Of a stretch of 64,000 nucleotides of DNA, positions 1 to 9,545 are shown piece after piece; within the stretch, counting starts at the first letter, position 1; each line of letters starts with the position of its first letter. This stretch comes from Arenicellales bacterium (GTDB taxonomy: Bacteria > Pseudomonadota > Gammaproteobacteria > Arenicellales > JAJDZL01). A model generated the notes under the pieces. The model did not search any database and was not told the origin of the DNA. It saw nothing but the letters and a program-made list of their open reading frames with translations. The translations under genes and the position numbers were made by a program. The DNA lies in assembly GCA_958295885.1 (NCBI GenBank), contig OY282380.1:3348001-3412000 (forward strand). The letters are read 5' to 3'.

Positions 1-19
1 GAATCTAATCGAAAATGGA

Positions 20-49
20 TTGAACAGTATAGCATAATCCACTTATAAT
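20..49 (+). promoter_or_regulatory. Putative sigma-70 promoter of the DAHP synthase gene
   Basis: A TTGAAC box at 20-25 and a perfect TATAAT box at 44-49 are separated by 18 bases, close to the sigma-70 optimum. They lie about 90 bases before the DAHP synthase start and point towards it. No operator or attenuator was recognised between them and the gene. Confidence 0.55.
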
Positions 50-136
50 TAGCCTTTCGCACTGCCGCACTCATTCCGTATTTATGGTGCGAGCATGCAT
101 ATGATGTGAATTCAATGCTAAAGGAAAAGAAATATC

Positions 137-1231
137 TTGATCAACTCAAAAATTGAAAATCTTCGAATCGCTTCCATTCGGGACGTTGCATTTCCGGTGC
201 AAATCATGGCTGATATTCCTGCGTCGGAAAAAGCGATTAACGTTGTTGCAACAACAAGAAATCAGATTCATGATGTACTGAACGGACATGATGATCGCTT
301 GATCACAATCGTTGGACCTTGTTCCATACATGATCCCGAGGCAGCTATGGAGTACGCCAGTCGCATCGCGTCCACTGCTCCGAAATTGTCGGAGGATTTA
401 CTGATTGTCATGCGTGTGTATTTTGAAAAGCCACGTACCACCATCGGTTGGAAGGGTTTGATGAATGATCCAGATCTAAATGGTTCGTTTGACATCAACA
501 AAGGACTGAAACTAGCCAGACAGCTTCTGCGCGACATAAATGATTTGGGGATGCCTGCGGGAGTTGAATTTCTAGACATCATTACCCCCCAATACATTGC
601 GGACCTCGTGAGTTGGGGAGCGATTGGCGCACGTACCACTGAAAGCCAGGTTCACCGCCAATTGGCATCCGGACTGTCTTGTCCGGTCGGCATGAAGAAC
701 GGAACGGAAGGGAACGTGAAAATTGCCGTGGATGGGGTACACGCTGCGTCGAAACAGCATCGTTTTCTGTCAATCACCCATGAAGGCCAGACTGCTATTT
801 TTGAAACCGCGGGAAACGAAGACTGTCATGTCATTCTGCGTGGCGGAAACGGTCCGAACTATTCGGTAGAACATGTCGACAACACCATTGAAATGTTAGC
901 AGACCGGGGATTGAACGAAGCGGTTATGATCGACTTCAGTCATGCCAATAGTTCAAAGCAGTACCAGAGGCAAATGTTGGTGGGCGCAAATGTCGCCTCA
1001 CAGATCTCCGGCGGCGATACTCGCATTAAGGGCGTTATGATTGAGAGTCATCTCGTGGAGGGCCGGCAGAACATTGTTGACGGGAAAGAACCTGTTTTCG
1101 GTCAGAGCATCACTGACGCATGCATCGGTTGGGATCAGACTGTAGAATTGCTGGACACACTAAGTCAGGCAGTTCACCAACGACGGAAACTGCTGCGTGA
1201 TTCGGAATCCTTGAGTGCGGTCGCGCTCTGA
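137..1231 (+). CDS. aroG: 3-deoxy-7-phosphoheptulonate synthase (DAHP synthase, class I)
   Basis: Condenses phosphoenolpyruvate with erythrose 4-phosphate, the first committed step of the shikimate pathway to aromatic amino acids. The 364-residue protein is the usual length for the AroF/AroG/AroH family. The family hallmark VGPCSIHDP lies near residue 60, followed by the YFEKPRTTIGWKG active-site segment, and a GARTTESQ motif near residue 165. The TTG start is chosen because the residues after it (ENLRI..I) match the conserved N-terminus of the family and an AAGGAAA ribosome site precedes it by about 8 bases. The feedback specificity (Phe, Tyr or Trp) cannot be read with confidence, so the symbol is a family label. 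The sat gene follows within a few tens of bases, so co-transcription is likely. Confidence 0.93.
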   Translation: MINSKIENLRIASIRDVAFPVQIMADIPASEKAINVVATTRNQIHDVLNGHDDRLITIVGPCSIHDPEAAMEYASRIASTAPKLSEDLLIVMRVYFEKPRTTIGWKGLMNDPDLNGSFDINKGLKLARQLLRDINDLGMPAGVEFLDIITPQYIADLVSWGAIGARTTESQVHRQLASGLSCPVGMKNGTEGNVKIAVDGVHAASKQHRFLSITHEGQTAIFETAGNEDCHVILRGGNGPNYSVEHVDNTIEMLADRGLNEAVMIDFSHANSSKQYQRQMLVGANVASQISGGDTRIKGVMIESHLVEGRQNIVDGKEPVFGQSITDACIGWDQTVELLDTLSQAVHQRRKLLRDSESLSAVAL

Positions 1232-1253
1232 CGCGCCAGCATTACATCGATTC

Positions 1254-2438
1254 GTGATTCAGCCCTATCAGTCGTCAAGACTGATTCCGCTTTACGTTTC
1301 AGATTCTGAGCGGAACGCACAATTAACGAAAGAAGCGGAGCGGCTGCGCTCGGCTGTAGTTGATTCGTCCTCTGCTTCTTCTGCAGTGATGCTGGGCGCC
1401 GGTTACTTCACGCCCCTGCGCGGCTTTATGAGCCGTTCTGATATGCTGTCGGTCGCAGATTCCATGACGACGAGTACGGGACTATTTTGGCCCGTGCCGG
1501 TTGTCAACAGACTCGATCAGGTTTCTGGCATCAGGGAGGGTGATCGAATTGCGCTGAGAGACTCGGAGGTCGAAGGCTGTCCGCCGCTCGCGATTCAGAC
1601 GGTTACTTCAGTTGAAGAACTCTCATCGGAAGAAATCCGGCATGTCGCTCGGTCCGTATACGGCACAGCTGACGAAGCTCATCCTGGGGTGAACACCTTC
1701 CTGAATCAGGGACGGCATGTTGTGGCGGGTCCGATCGAAGTATTGAATTACAGCTATTTCGAGAAGGATTTTGCAGAAACCTTTCGAACTGCCGAACAGA
1801 TCCGCACAGAAATTTCAGAGCGCGGATGGCGCAATGCCGTTGCCTTTCAGACACGCAATCCCATGCATCGGGCACATGAAGAACTTTGCAAAATCGCGAT
1901 GGACCGCACGAATGCAGATGGAGTTGTGATTCATATGCTGCTGGGCAAACTCAAACCAGGCGATATTCCTGCGAAGATTCGAGTTCAGGCCATTCAGAAA
2001 ATGGTTGAACTGTACTTTCCAGAAAACTCCGCGCTGATTTGCGGATATGGATACGACATGCTGTATGCTGGCCCGAAAGAAGCGGTTTTGCATGCGATCT
2101 TTCGTCAGAACCTCGGCGCATCGGTGATGATTGTGGGACGAGACCATGCGGGTGTCGGTGACTACTACGGTGACTTTGATGCTCAATATATATTCAACAC
2201 CGATGTTCCCGCTGGAGTGCTGGACATCAAAATATTTGAAGCCGACCATACGGCTTGGTCAAAGAAACTGCAGCAGGTCGTGATGATGAGAGATGTGTCT
2301 GGTCACACCAAAGAAGATTTCGTTCTGCTGTCCGGAACAAAAGTTCGAGAGATGCTGTCTGCGGGTGAGGCGCTTCCACCAGAGTTTTCGCGGCCAGAGG
2401 TCGCAAGTATTTTAATGGAATACTATCAGAGAAACTGA
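1254..2438 (+). CDS. sat: Sulfate adenylyltransferase (ATP sulfurylase, Sat type)
   Basis: Interconverts ATP plus sulfate and adenosine 5'-phosphosulfate plus pyrophosphate. The homo-oligomeric Sat family is shown by an N-terminal PUA-like region with GAGYFTPLRGFM, the nucleotide-binding QTRNPMHRAHE motif (around 1849-1881), and GRDHAGVGDYYG further on. A GTG at 1254 is chosen because the following residues (IQPYQSSRLIPLYV) align with the usual family N-terminus; an in-frame GTG at 1215 would overlap the DAHP synthase gene by 17 bases. Many gammaproteobacteria use CysDN for assimilation, whereas Sat is also used in reverse by sulfur oxidisers. With no apr or dsr genes in view, the direction of use here is open. 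Confidence 0.93.
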   Translation: MIQPYQSSRLIPLYVSDSERNAQLTKEAERLRSAVVDSSSASSAVMLGAGYFTPLRGFMSRSDMLSVADSMTTSTGLFWPVPVVNRLDQVSGIREGDRIALRDSEVEGCPPLAIQTVTSVEELSSEEIRHVARSVYGTADEAHPGVNTFLNQGRHVVAGPIEVLNYSYFEKDFAETFRTAEQIRTEISERGWRNAVAFQTRNPMHRAHEELCKIAMDRTNADGVVIHMLLGKLKPGDIPAKIRVQAIQKMVELYFPENSALICGYGYDMLYAGPKEAVLHAIFRQNLGASVMIVGRDHAGVGDYYGDFDAQYIFNTDVPAGVLDIKIFEADHTAWSKKLQQVVMMRDVSGHTKEDFVLLSGTKVREMLSAGEALPPEFSRPEVASILMEYYQRN

Positions 2439-2711
2439 TTAAGTGATTGCGCTCTCGGCGCTTGGAATGCTTCGATCTTGGAGCATTACAGGGATGTCCG
2501 AGTCAATTCGATAAATCAGACTGCCATTGTCTGTGACCAGGGCGTCATCCAGGACATCTTCTACCAGGGACCCATCAGAATAGTGCACTGTTCCTTCAGA
2601 AATCTGATCATTGAGTGCCTTGAGTTTCTGGCCGGATAAATGTGAAAGGGATTGTTTCGTCACTGGGCAGCGAAGGATTTCCAGTAATTTTCGATGAATC
2701 GGCAATGGCAA
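2439..2711 (-). CDS. Trm112-like (UPF0434/YcaR-type) small protein
   Basis: A 90-residue protein with LLEILRCPVTK near the N-terminus and a C-terminal block (LVTDNGSLIYRIDSDIPVM) typical of the Trm112p-like family. Bacterial members are usually about 60 residues, so about 30 residues between the two conserved blocks are extra. Eukaryotic Trm112 activates methyltransferases; the bacterial role is not settled. Only one cysteine is present, so the zinc site of some members is absent. The stop codon abuts the sat stop codon tail to tail, with no spacer and no obvious shared terminator. Confidence 0.8.
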   Translation of the reverse strand: MPLPIHRKLLEILRCPVTKQSLSHLSGQKLKALNDQISEGTVHYSDGSLVEDVLDDALVTDNGSLIYRIDSDIPVMLQDRSIPSAESAIT

Positions 2712-3240
2712 CTCCAGTTTATTCGTGTTTTTTCTAAAGATGTCGACTGCTCAGCGAAATCAACAGTCTGATATTCTGCGACTCTGTTGAGCAGACGTTC
2801 TGTGTAATCAGTATACAATTCACACTACGGAGAGAATGGAAACCTGTGAGTGTCCATCTGCTGCTCAATCTTTACGGTCTCGCTGCTCATGAGAACGTGT
2901 CAGTTTTGCTTCATCGGCCTTACTCGTGATATTCGTCCATTTTCTACTGGCGATTCATTGAAAATTGCTCGGATGCTGCGGAGTCTTTGACCTTATGAAG
3001 CCAGGACTGTCAGAAATCTAGATGTGCAAAATACTTTGAAATGCCTGTTCTCTCCATCTCATTCGTTAAGTATCATATATTGAATTCGAGTTTTACCGCG
3101 ATTCCCATCGTGAACATTGCGAGCAGATTCTAGAGTTTATCAGTAATCCATTCGTTTGAAATGCAATAATCGCGGGCGCACCTTGTGGTTTTCAACAACA
3201 GATTCAACACATCACAAACAATAAATTAAGGTATCCCAAT
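2712..3240. other. Intergenic region, no gene recognised
   Basis: The 529 bases between the divergent Trm112-like and FKBP genes hold no convincing open reading frame or RNA gene. An imperfect inverted repeat with CTGCTCA/TGAGCAG arms lies near 2750-2790. The promoters of both neighbours must lie here, but no strong consensus boxes stand out. Confidence 0.5.
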
Positions 3241-3942
3241 ATGAAATTTGTTCGCCTATCCGCAGCCATCATCAGCTCCTGCTTCTTCTTTGCTTCTTTC
3301 GCCACACACGCACAGAGCACAGAGTCCGAAGATGAGCTCCATACGTTCAGTTATGTACTCGGCGTACAGTTCGGAGCGCAGATTCTCCAGCAGCTTGAAC
3401 AAGTCAGTGCCGATTTGGATCTAAAGTCTGTCAGCGCCGGGCTAATGGACACGTTATTTGATCAGCCTTTCAAATTTAGTGAAGAGGACATGAATACTGC
3501 GATTGAAAATGCAACAGCAGAGATTGAGAGCCGAAACAAGGCGATGGTGGAACAGATCATGGAAGAGGGAAATATGTTCAGAGAGAATTATGCAAAACAG
3601 GAAAACGTGCAGGCTACGGACAGTGGGCTGCTGTACAGGGTAATTGTCGATGGCGATTCAACGCATAAACCGGTCTCAACGAGTTCGGTCGTTGTTCACT
3701 ATCGTGGAATGCTAATTGATGGGACGCCTTTCGACAGTTCTTATGATCGCAATCAACCGGCGGCTTTCGATGTTCAGGGCATTATTCCAGGTTGGATGGA
3801 AGCATTGCAATTAATGACTGTCGGATCAATCTGGGAAGTGGTCATACCGCCTGAACTTGCTTATGGCGAAAGAGGAGCCCCGCCGGTAATTCCACCGAAC
3901 GCCACGCTTGTTTTTGAAATCGAGCTGATTGAAGTCAACTGA
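3241..3942 (+). CDS. FKBP-type peptidyl-prolyl cis-trans isomerase, exported (FkpA/Mip-like)
   Basis: Predicted periplasmic proline isomerase and folding helper. The 233-residue protein begins with a signal peptide (basic MKFVR, hydrophobic core, ATHA cleavage region near residue 24). An N-terminal helical dimerisation domain (about residues 28-115) includes the SYVLGVQFG motif. The FKBP catalytic domain (about 120-233) shows VVVHYRGMLIDGTPFDSS, GWMEAL and the closing PPELAYGERGAPPVIPPN segment. This arrangement is that of FkpA, FklB and the Mip proteins; the signal peptide favours FkpA/Mip over cytosolic FklB. An AAGG ribosome site precedes the ATG. It stands alone between a reverse-strand gene and the next forward gene. 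Confidence 0.9.
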   Translation: MKFVRLSAAIISSCFFFASFATHAQSTESEDELHTFSYVLGVQFGAQILQQLEQVSADLDLKSVSAGLMDTLFDQPFKFSEEDMNTAIENATAEIESRNKAMVEQIMEEGNMFRENYAKQENVQATDSGLLYRVIVDGDSTHKPVSTSSVVVHYRGMLIDGTPFDSSYDRNQPAAFDVQGIIPGWMEALQLMTVGSIWEVVIPPELAYGERGAPPVIPPNATLVFEIELIEVN

Positions 3943-4028
3943 ATCGCATTAGAATTTTCAAGTCGCGCCAAACGTAGATATTTTGCCCGAAATCAGGACG
4001 TCGCGCTGTGGCTGACTGAATTTGCCCA

Positions 4029-4970
4029 ATGACATTGAATCTGAAAAAGGCGGTCCTTTATTCTACCACCGAAGAAAATGTAGAACGCTGGACCGGAGAA
4101 TTGCGCCGGCAGGCTCCAGAGCTGGACCTTCGTATCTGGCCGGATGTTGGGCGTATTGAAGATATCAAGTATGCAATTGTTGCACGTCCACCCGAAGGTG
4201 ACTTGGCACGCTATGTGAATCTGAAGGCGATTTTTTCAATGTGGGCCGGCGTAGATGACCTTCTCGCAGACGCCAGCTTGAGCGAAATACCGATCGTTCG
4301 CATGACCGAACCAGGACTTACAAATGGAATTGTTGCCTACGTAGTCCATCATGTGACGGGATTTCATCTCCAGATTTCCGAGTACAAGCCTCGGATCTGG
4401 CATCATCCATTTCAGTCTGAATTCAAAGCTCCACGAAGCACGTGTGTCGGGATATGTGGATTTGGAGTATTGGGTGCCGCAAGCGCCAGAGCTCTGAATC
4501 AGATCGGGTTTAAGGTAATTGCGTACAGCGGTAGCAGAAAGCAGCGGTCTCACGTCGAATCGTATGCAGGGGAAGAAGAACTGGAAACGTTCCTCTCTAG
4601 AACTGATATTCTGGTCTGCCTGCTTCCGAATACTCCGTCGACGGTCAATTTGATCAATTGCAGAACTTTATCTCAATTGCCCAAAGGAGCCTGCATCATC
4701 AATTGTGGAAGAGGTGAGTCGATCGACGACGATGCTTTGCTGGAAGCTTTGCGAAGCGGGCAGATCGCAGGCGCGGTTTTGGATGTCTTTCGCACGGAGC
4801 CCCTGCCGCCAGAGCATCCATACTGGGATGAGCCCAAAGTAAAGGTAACTCCACATTGCGCGAGCAAGCCAGATCCGGAAACTGCAAGTGCAGTAATTTT
4901 GGAAAAAATCAGGCTGATGGAGCAGGGACATGAAGTAGAGGGAATTGTCGATCGAGTAAAAGCATACTGA
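4029..4970 (+). CDS. D-2-hydroxyacid dehydrogenase, glyoxylate/hydroxypyruvate reductase type
   Basis: A 313-residue NAD(P)-dependent oxidoreductase of the D-isomer specific 2-hydroxyacid dehydrogenase family. The Rossmann dinucleotide motif GICGFGVLGAASARAL is around residues 141-156, followed by LLPNTPSTVNLI, the GACIINCGRGESIDDDALLEAL segment, AVLDVFRTEPLPPEHPYW, and a C-terminal VTPHCAS with the catalytic histidine. The WxxPxVxxTPHxA ending resembles GhrA, which reduces glyoxylate and hydroxypyruvate, but the substrate is inferred. No strong ribosome-binding site is visible before the ATG. The neighbours (FKBP, gshA) give no pathway clue. Confidence 0.88.
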   Translation: MTLNLKKAVLYSTTEENVERWTGELRRQAPELDLRIWPDVGRIEDIKYAIVARPPEGDLARYVNLKAIFSMWAGVDDLLADASLSEIPIVRMTEPGLTNGIVAYVVHHVTGFHLQISEYKPRIWHHPFQSEFKAPRSTCVGICGFGVLGAASARALNQIGFKVIAYSGSRKQRSHVESYAGEEELETFLSRTDILVCLLPNTPSTVNLINCRTLSQLPKGACIINCGRGESIDDDALLEALRSGQIAGAVLDVFRTEPLPPEHPYWDEPKVKVTPHCASKPDPETASAVILEKIRLMEQGHEVEGIVDRVKAY

Positions 4971-5038
4971 TCACTGAACTGCAGGACTGTGATTCGCCTG
5001 CACGCGGGCTGTCGCTCTGGCGCAGCGGATGGCTTGAA

Positions 5039-6595
5039 TTATTGCGAAAAGTACCGTTTTAGAAATTCATCCAAGCTCAGGTCGTCCTGCATTTCAATGT
5101 TTTTCTGATCCGTCAAGGATTCTTTCGCCAAGTTGTCGTAGTAGCGGATGTCACGTAGAGTTGGCGGGTCTTCCGTAAGGCGTTTCTTGGTCTGTTGAGC
5201 AAGTTTCATTGCCAATGTGAAAAACGGTTCCGAATTGTCTTGCAGTTTCGTGAGAATTTTGCCTGATGGAGTCAGTTCGGAATTGATCACTTTCGAAGTT
5301 TGCTCAAAAATCGATTTTTGGTACTTGTCACCGCCTAAAACATCATCAAAAACCTGAGCGACCGGTTCCAACTCATGCAGCAATTCCATCGCCCAGGTTC
5401 TCAGCAGCACGAATTCTCCGTTTTTCTGCAGTTTTATATTCGGACGCCGCCCCTGCAGAACAGTGATATTTTTGTTTTTGGTAATGATGTCAATTTCATC
5501 GTCTGTAAATAATGAACTGGGGCAGAGCAGACAATACATGAGAAACAAGTCAATGAATCGAGCTTGAGCAAGAGACAGTCCAATCGGCTCGAAAGGGTCT
5601 AGGTCCAAACACCGGACTTCAATGTATTCAACGCCTCGATTCTGCAGTGCGACTGTTGGTTTTTCAAGAGGATAAATGCGTCTCTTGGGTCGAATTACAG
5701 AGTAATATTCGTTCTCAATCTGCAGTAAGTTTGTATTGAGCTGCAGAAACTTTCCGTTCTTTTTGACACCAAATTTTTCATACGGCCCATATGGAGTGCT
5801 GACCGTATTTTCCAGAGTTTTGATGTAGCCTTCAATCGTGTTTTGATCAATGAAAATTTCTGATTGGACCGGATTCCGATATCCATAGTTGCTCATTCTT
5901 AGAGTTGTTGCATGGGGTCCATAATACGTATGAGAGTCCATTTTCTGCAGGTCGGCAGCAGGCGCATTGTCAAAAAAAGAACCACAGGCGGCTGGCGAAG
6001 CGCCAAACAGGTAAAAGAGCAGCCAGGAGTAACGGTGAAAATTCCTGATTCCAGCCAGATATCCGTTCGAAACTCGATCTTTGAAGTCTCGGTCATTCTC
6101 ACGATAATCAAAAATTTTCCAAAACGCATTCGGCACCGAAAAGTTGTAATGAATTCCAGCAATGATTTGCATTTTACGACTGTATCGGAGAGCTAGGCCT
6201 CTGCGATAAATGTGCTTCATCCGACCGATATTGGAATTTCCATACTCGGCAATCGGTATTTGTGATTCATCCCCCAAAAGACAGGGCAGACTGTTGACCC
6301 ACAACAACTCGTCGTCGATATGGCAATAAACGATTCTGTGCAATTCATCCAAGTGCCCAAGTGCTTCTTCACACGAGTGGAAAGTAGGAGTTACGAGCTC
6401 TAAAAGGGCTTCGGAATAGTCTGTCGTGATAAATGGATGGGTTAGAGCAGACCCTAGTTTGGAAGGATGCGAACATTGTGACAGGCGTCCCGTCGAATCG
6501 ATTCGCAGGCTTTCTTTTTCGATACCACGTTTTATCTTGTGGATGATTTGACCGCTGGTTCGATTTAGACGATCAATTCTCTTGTGGTATTTCAT
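5039..6595 (-). CDS. gshA: Glutamate-cysteine ligase (gamma-glutamylcysteine synthetase)
   Basis: Ligates glutamate and cysteine with ATP hydrolysis, the first step of glutathione synthesis in the cytosol. From the ATG at 6595 the protein has 518 residues, the same as E. coli GshA; an in-frame TTG at 6616 would add seven residues. Visible hallmarks are KIKRGIEKESLR, GSALTHPFITTDYSEALLELVTP, the SNYGYRNP block and PYGPYEKFGVKKNGKFLQL. The gene has no partner gshB here. It faces away from the ABC-type permease gene, so the 245-base gap between them must carry both promoters. Confidence 0.95.
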   Translation of the reverse strand: MKYHKRIDRLNRTSGQIIHKIKRGIEKESLRIDSTGRLSQCSHPSKLGSALTHPFITTDYSEALLELVTPTFHSCEEALGHLDELHRIVYCHIDDELLWVNSLPCLLGDESQIPIAEYGNSNIGRMKHIYRRGLALRYSRKMQIIAGIHYNFSVPNAFWKIFDYRENDRDFKDRVSNGYLAGIRNFHRYSWLLFYLFGASPAACGSFFDNAPAADLQKMDSHTYYGPHATTLRMSNYGYRNPVQSEIFIDQNTIEGYIKTLENTVSTPYGPYEKFGVKKNGKFLQLNTNLLQIENEYYSVIRPKRRIYPLEKPTVALQNRGVEYIEVRCLDLDPFEPIGLSLAQARFIDLFLMYCLLCPSSLFTDDEIDIITKNKNITVLQGRRPNIKLQKNGEFVLLRTWAMELLHELEPVAQVFDDVLGGDKYQKSIFEQTSKVINSELTPSGKILTKLQDNSEPFFTLAMKLAQQTKKRLTEDPPTLRDIRYYDNLAKESLTDQKNIEMQDDLSLDEFLKRYFSQ

Positions 6596-6840
6596 ATATT
6601 CATTCACAATTGTCAAAAGTTATAATCTTGAAACCCGTTAGATTGGGCGACAATATGTTTTCGCGCGTGATTTCTTTAATGAGCGAGAACGACAATAGGT
6701 TCGAAAATTAGTGGCCTAACCAAATGCAGCAGTTTCGCAAATCTGTCAGGCAGGAAATGTGGTTGCTAACTGAAAGTTCCAATTCATACAATAAAATACA
6801 GATTTCTTCATGAACACAGAGATTATTCGGTTTAATCGTC

Positions 6841-7626
6841 GTGAAAATTCAGTTTCGAGCATTCAAATCCAGCCATTTTAATTTTGATGCTCTCCCTACT
6901 TGGGCCGTAATTCTAAATCGGGAGTTAGCGGATTATTTTTATACACCGATAGCATATATTTTTTTGATAATTTTCCTTTTTCTGAACAGTGTTTTTACGT
7001 TTTATGTCGGGGCGTTTTTTGAAAGAGAGCAAGCAGACCTAATTCCGTTTTTCATGTCCCACCCCTGGCTTTTTCTGATATTGGCGCCAGCGCTTGGCAT
7101 GAGGCTGTGGGCAGAAGAGAGAAAAACCGGCACCATACAATCCCTGCTGACCTTACCGACAAGTATCCTGTCTGCAGTTCTGGGAAAATTTCTCGCTGCT
7201 TGGGCATTCACGACTTTTGCTTTGCTGCTCACAGTTCCCATCTGGTTTTCGGTCAACTATCTGGGCAATCCAGACAATGGCGTGATCATCGCGAGTTACT
7301 TCGGAAGCTGGTTGCTTGCCGGGAGCTATCTCGCAGTCAGTTCGTGCATGTCTACGCTGACTCAGAATCAGGTGATCGCATTCATCCTCGCGGTAGTCAC
7401 TAATTTTGTTTTCACCTTGGGTGGATTTTCTCTGATCGAGAACATACTATCTGAATTCGTGCCGTTTCTGCTCCTTGAAACGATCGTCAGCTTGAATTAC
7501 CTGACGCACTTTAATGAATTCGTAAAAGGCGTCGTTGCATTGCCTGCCGTGATTTATTTTGTTTCCATGATCGTATTGTTTGTTTTCTTCAGCTCTGTTG
7601 CGATTCAGATCCGAAATAATCGATAA
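6841..7626 (+). CDS. ABC-2 type permease, GldF-like
   Basis: A 261-residue integral membrane protein with about six hydrophobic segments. The sequence FFMSHPWLFLILAPALGMRLWAEERKTGTIQSLLTLP is typical of the GldF/NosY branch of ABC-2 permeases. It starts with GTG; no better start was seen. The next gene, a GldG-like extracytoplasmic subunit, starts 2 bases after the stop, and a DUF4340 gene follows, the usual three-gene string in gammaproteobacteria. In that string a fourth gene for the ATPase normally comes first, but here the upstream gene is gshA on the other strand. Transported substrate is unknown. Confidence 0.85.
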   Translation: MKIQFRAFKSSHFNFDALPTWAVILNRELADYFYTPIAYIFLIIFLFLNSVFTFYVGAFFEREQADLIPFFMSHPWLFLILAPALGMRLWAEERKTGTIQSLLTLPTSILSAVLGKFLAAWAFTTFALLLTVPIWFSVNYLGNPDNGVIIASYFGSWLLAGSYLAVSSCMSTLTQNQVIAFILAVVTNFVFTLGGFSLIENILSEFVPFLLLETIVSLNYLTHFNEFVKGVVALPAVIYFVSMIVLFVFFSSVAIQIRNNR

Positions 7627-7628
7627 AG

Positions 7629-9545
7629 ATGAAAATTTTCGGAAGGTCTTCATACGCCATAGTTACGGTCGCAGTTGCTGGAATCGTTTTTCTGGCTGTG
7701 AATCTGACAGCGAATGAAATCTTGTCGAAGCATCGATTTGATTTGACCGAACGCAGCCTGTACTCGCTGTCGGAAGGATCGAAATTTGTGCTTCAAAATT
7801 TATCGGAACCCATTGGTTTGGATTTATTTGTATCAAAAGCCAAACTGATTCAACTACCTGCGCTGCATGCGTACGCCAGTAGAGTTGAAGATGTTTTGAA
7901 GACCTATGCTCGACTCGCGAACGGGATGATTTCGTATCGAGTAATAGAACCAGAACCCTTTTCTAGTGGAGAAGACTTGGCGATCAGAAATGGACTGCGA
8001 GGAGTTCCAGGAGATTCCGGTGAGTCTTTGTATTTCGGATTAGTGGGCAGTAATTCTGTTGATGATATAGAAATTATTCCACTTTTTTTCCCCGAGCGGG
8101 AAGAACTTCTGGAATATGAACTCACACAACTGATCGCCAAACTCAATAGCAAAAAGCAAAAGATGGTGGGTGTCATCAGCTCGCTCCCCATACATTCTCC
8201 TCCGTTTGGCGCAGCTAACATGGGCACCTCCAGCTGGGCAATTTACCAGCAGCTGTCAAATTTCTTCGATGTACGACTGCTTGATGAATTGCAAGAAGAA
8301 ATTCCAAATGACATTGATATGTTGGCAGTGATTCATCCGGTCAACTATTCAGAATCGCTGCTTTATGAAATTGATCAATTTGTACTGAGCGGAAAAGCCG
8401 TACTCATTCTTGTCGATCCGTATTCAGAAGTGATTGCGACAACCCGCGGCGCGACTGTCCCCAACGAAACTGACACGGCAAAATCGGACTTGAATTTTCT
8501 GACTCAAAATTGGGGAGTGAAGCTCGTCCATGACAAGATTATCGGCGATCTGCCAATCGCCGCAAGAGTGGTGGATAACAGTTCATCCACGCCACAGGTT
8601 GTGGATTATCCGTTATGGATGAACATTCAGCCTGACCAGATGAATGCTGAAGATGTAGTCACTTCTATGATCGGAAATATATTCATGGGAACGACGGGGG
8701 TGCTCGAACTCAGCTCACGAGAGGGGATCGACGCTGTTCCTCTCATTTCAACCACTGAGGAAGCGAAACTGTATGGCCCTGAAGCAGTTTCTGATTCGAC
8801 TGATTTGCAAAGTCTGCTGGAAGATTATCAGCCTTTAGGCAGGAGTCTGCTGATTGCGGTTCGAATTCGTGGAAAGGCGAATACCGCTTTTCCAAATCGA
8901 GAATCAGATGCGAACGGAGAATACGGAAGCGGTCAGGCACATCTTGCAAGAGGAGTTGTCAACGCGATTGTGATTGCCGACACGGATTTTCTTCATGATC
9001 GATTTTGGGTGACTGCGCAGGAGATTCTCGGGCAGGTCGTTGTCTTTCCCCAAGCTTCGAATGGGGAACTGGTTCTCAATTCAATCAACAATCTGGCCAA
9101 CAACGATGCGCTCATCGGCATACCGAGCAGAGGTGGTTATCTGCGTCCTTTTTTGCGCATTCAGGAAATTCGTCAAGCTGCCGAGAAACGATATCGAGAA
9201 CAGGAAGCGCGTCTCGCTCAGGAACTCGAAATGATTGAAAATACATTGGTTGATTTACAGGCGAACCAGTCGAATGCTCAAGCGCAACGCATCCTCACAA
9301 AAGAACAGCGGCAGAATCTCAGGCAGATTCAGACTACCCGTTCCGAGATTCGAACCAAATTGCGGGAAGTGAGACGAAATCTTGATCGAGACATTCAGAA
9401 GTTGAAGCAGAACGTCATATTAATCAATTCCTTGCTGTCACCTTTAATCGTCGTGTTTTTGGGGATTTCCGTCGCTGCGTTCGGAGCGAAGTATCGAGGT
9501 AGGAAGTTGCTGCGGGAAGTGACTGCCGCATCCAAATGCCAATGA
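7629..9545 (+). CDS. GldG-family ABC-associated membrane protein
   Basis: A 638-residue protein with one N-terminal membrane segment (about residues 9-28), a large extracytoplasmic region and a second segment near the C-terminus (about 595-620). The opening pattern, including RFDLTERSLYSLSEGSK near residue 36, is diagnostic of the GldG / DUF7088 family (ABC-type uncharacterised transport system). A charged coiled coil at about 515-595 precedes the last membrane segment. The gene sits 2 bases after the permease and overlaps the DUF4340 gene by 10 bases, so the three are translationally coupled. Its role is unknown outside gliding bacteria, where GldFG act in motility. Confidence 0.87.
   Translation: MKIFGRSSYAIVTVAVAGIVFLAVNLTANEILSKHRFDLTERSLYSLSEGSKFVLQNLSEPIGLDLFVSKAKLIQLPALHAYASRVEDVLKTYARLANGMISYRVIEPEPFSSGEDLAIRNGLRGVPGDSGESLYFGLVGSNSVDDIEIIPLFFPEREELLEYELTQLIAKLNSKKQKMVGVISSLPIHSPPFGAANMGTSSWAIYQQLSNFFDVRLLDELQEEIPNDIDMLAVIHPVNYSESLLYEIDQFVLSGKAVLILVDPYSEVIATTRGATVPNETDTAKSDLNFLTQNWGVKLVHDKIIGDLPIAARVVDNSSSTPQVVDYPLWMNIQPDQMNAEDVVTSMIGNIFMGTTGVLELSSREGIDAVPLISTTEEAKLYGPEAVSDSTDLQSLLEDYQPLGRSLLIAVRIRGKANTAFPNRESDANGEYGSGQAHLARGVVNAIVIADTDFLHDRFWVTAQEILGQVVVFPQASNGELVLNSINNLANNDALIGIPSRGGYLRPFLRIQEIRQAAEKRYREQEARLAQELEMIENTLVDLQANQSNAQAQRILTKEQRQNLRQIQTTRSEIRTKLREVRRNLDRDIQKLKQNVILINSLLSPLIVVFLGISVAAFGAKYRGRKLLREVTAASKCQ

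Noticed and set aside
268..639. 123-codon frame opposite the DAHP synthase gene
   Set aside because: It is a mirror frame inside a clearly assigned gene, without a ribosome site or family features.
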